This document shows, in pieces, positions 51,992 to 52,107 of a stretch of DNA of 52,107 nt (positions are counted from its first letter, which is position 1; each line of letters opens with the position of its first letter). Position numbers and translations under genes: made by a program. The stretch lies in assembly GCA_938028745.1 (NCBI GenBank), contig CALIZL010000100.1, positions 1 through 52,107 on the forward strand, read 5' to 3'. This DNA is from an uncultured Prevotella sp. Lineage in GTDB: Bacteria > Bacteroidota > Bacteroidia > Bacteroidales > Bacteroidaceae. The notes under the pieces are model-generated. The model had not been told where the DNA came from and searched no databases. It saw nothing but the letters and a program-made list of their open reading frames with translations.

Positions 51992-52026
51992 AAAAATAAA
52001 AAACGCATCTCCGTGACGAAGATGCG
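51992..52026 (-). terminator. Terminator of tRNA-Gln
   Basis: A 7-bp stem CGCATCT (52004-52010) with AGATGCG (52020-52026) has minus-strand T-rich DNA beyond it (51992-52003). Confidence 0.85.
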
Positions 52027-52034
52027 CTTGTTGG

Positions 52035-52105
52035 TTGGGATACTCGGACTCGAACCAAGAATGACAGGACCAGAATCTGTAGTGTTACCATTACACCATA
52101 TCCCA
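52035..52105 (-). tRNA. tRNA-Gln (anticodon CTG)
   Basis: A cloverleaf on the minus strand begins TGGGATA (U1 as in tRNA-Gln). The anticodon loop is TTCTGGT with anticodon CTG, the T-arm is GGTTCGAGTCC, and the acceptor 3' strand is TATCCCA. CCA follows at 52034-52032 in the DNA. There is an A-C mismatch at the loop-closing pair of the anticodon stem. Confidence 0.9.
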
Positions 52106-52107
52106 AT

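Overview
The window is a 52 kb chromosomal segment from a member of the Bacteroidota, most likely a Prevotella-type Bacteroidales. The sequence supports this in several ways. Promoters read TTTG/TTG-N19-21-TAnnTTTG, and Shine-Dalgarno sequences are largely absent. Several families are typical of the group: the short RpoZ, DUF4836, DUF5686, DUF4301, DUF4293, HU-CCDC81/SPOR, and the bamD-rpoZ-DUF4293 order. No rRNA, insertion sequence, integrase, plasmid or phage gene, or CRISPR array was seen.

Layout. 6-5757 is a tight plus-strand run: nucleoside transporter, bifunctional nuclease, rsmE, DUF4836 lipoprotein, and an ABC ATPase and permease. proS follows with its own promoter and terminator (5817-7475). 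7690-8790 holds copy A of a large dispersed non-coding repeat. 8785-9040 is a minus-strand RNA unit (SRP RNA then tRNA-Thr). 9267-9462 is a MITE-like element. 9614-12690 carries kdsA-kdsD (Kdo synthesis) and a cardiolipin-synthase-like gene. 13231-14935 has an HU/SPOR protein and an FHA protein. 15168-22900 is a long run: ftsE, lysC, lysA, two glycosyltransferase-like genes and class III fbp, closed by a strong terminator. 22996-25094 is an AT-rich minus-strand pair of lipoprotein genes; one is a clear relative of the cholesterol-dependent cytolysins without domain 4. Repeat copy B (25560-26560) and a SemiSWEET gene follow. 27062-32903 on the minus strand is relA-fmt-tsaC-clc. DUF4301 is divergent from relA. 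bamD-rpoZ-DUF4293 is divergent from uvrB. Repeat copy C and a second MITE lie at 38645-40250. 40250-43318 on the minus strand carries an esterase, trmN6 and two LuxR-type regulators, one with a hemerythrin domain. 43319-44752 is a long intergenic region with palindromes, a candidate small RNA and a hairpin repeat. 44753-47987 is a four-gene cluster (nucleotidyltransferase, ATP-grasp, CDP-alcohol phosphatidyltransferase, HAD) resembling polar-lipid or inositol-lipid head-group synthesis. Two direct copies of the ~80 bp hairpin repeat bracket it. A DUF5686 outer-membrane protein, repeat copy D and tRNA-Gln end the window.

Most genes serve the core cell: envelope building (Kdo, cardiolipin, BamD, glycosyltransferases, lipid head groups), lysine/diaminopimelate synthesis, translation and stringent response. 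The accessory and least explained parts are the cytolysin-like lipoprotein operon, the hemerythrin-LuxR regulator pair, the lipid-head-group cluster and the large repeat family. That family occurs four times in 52 kb, carries a 22 bp tandem array, and in two copies abuts the same Rhs-like gene remnant.
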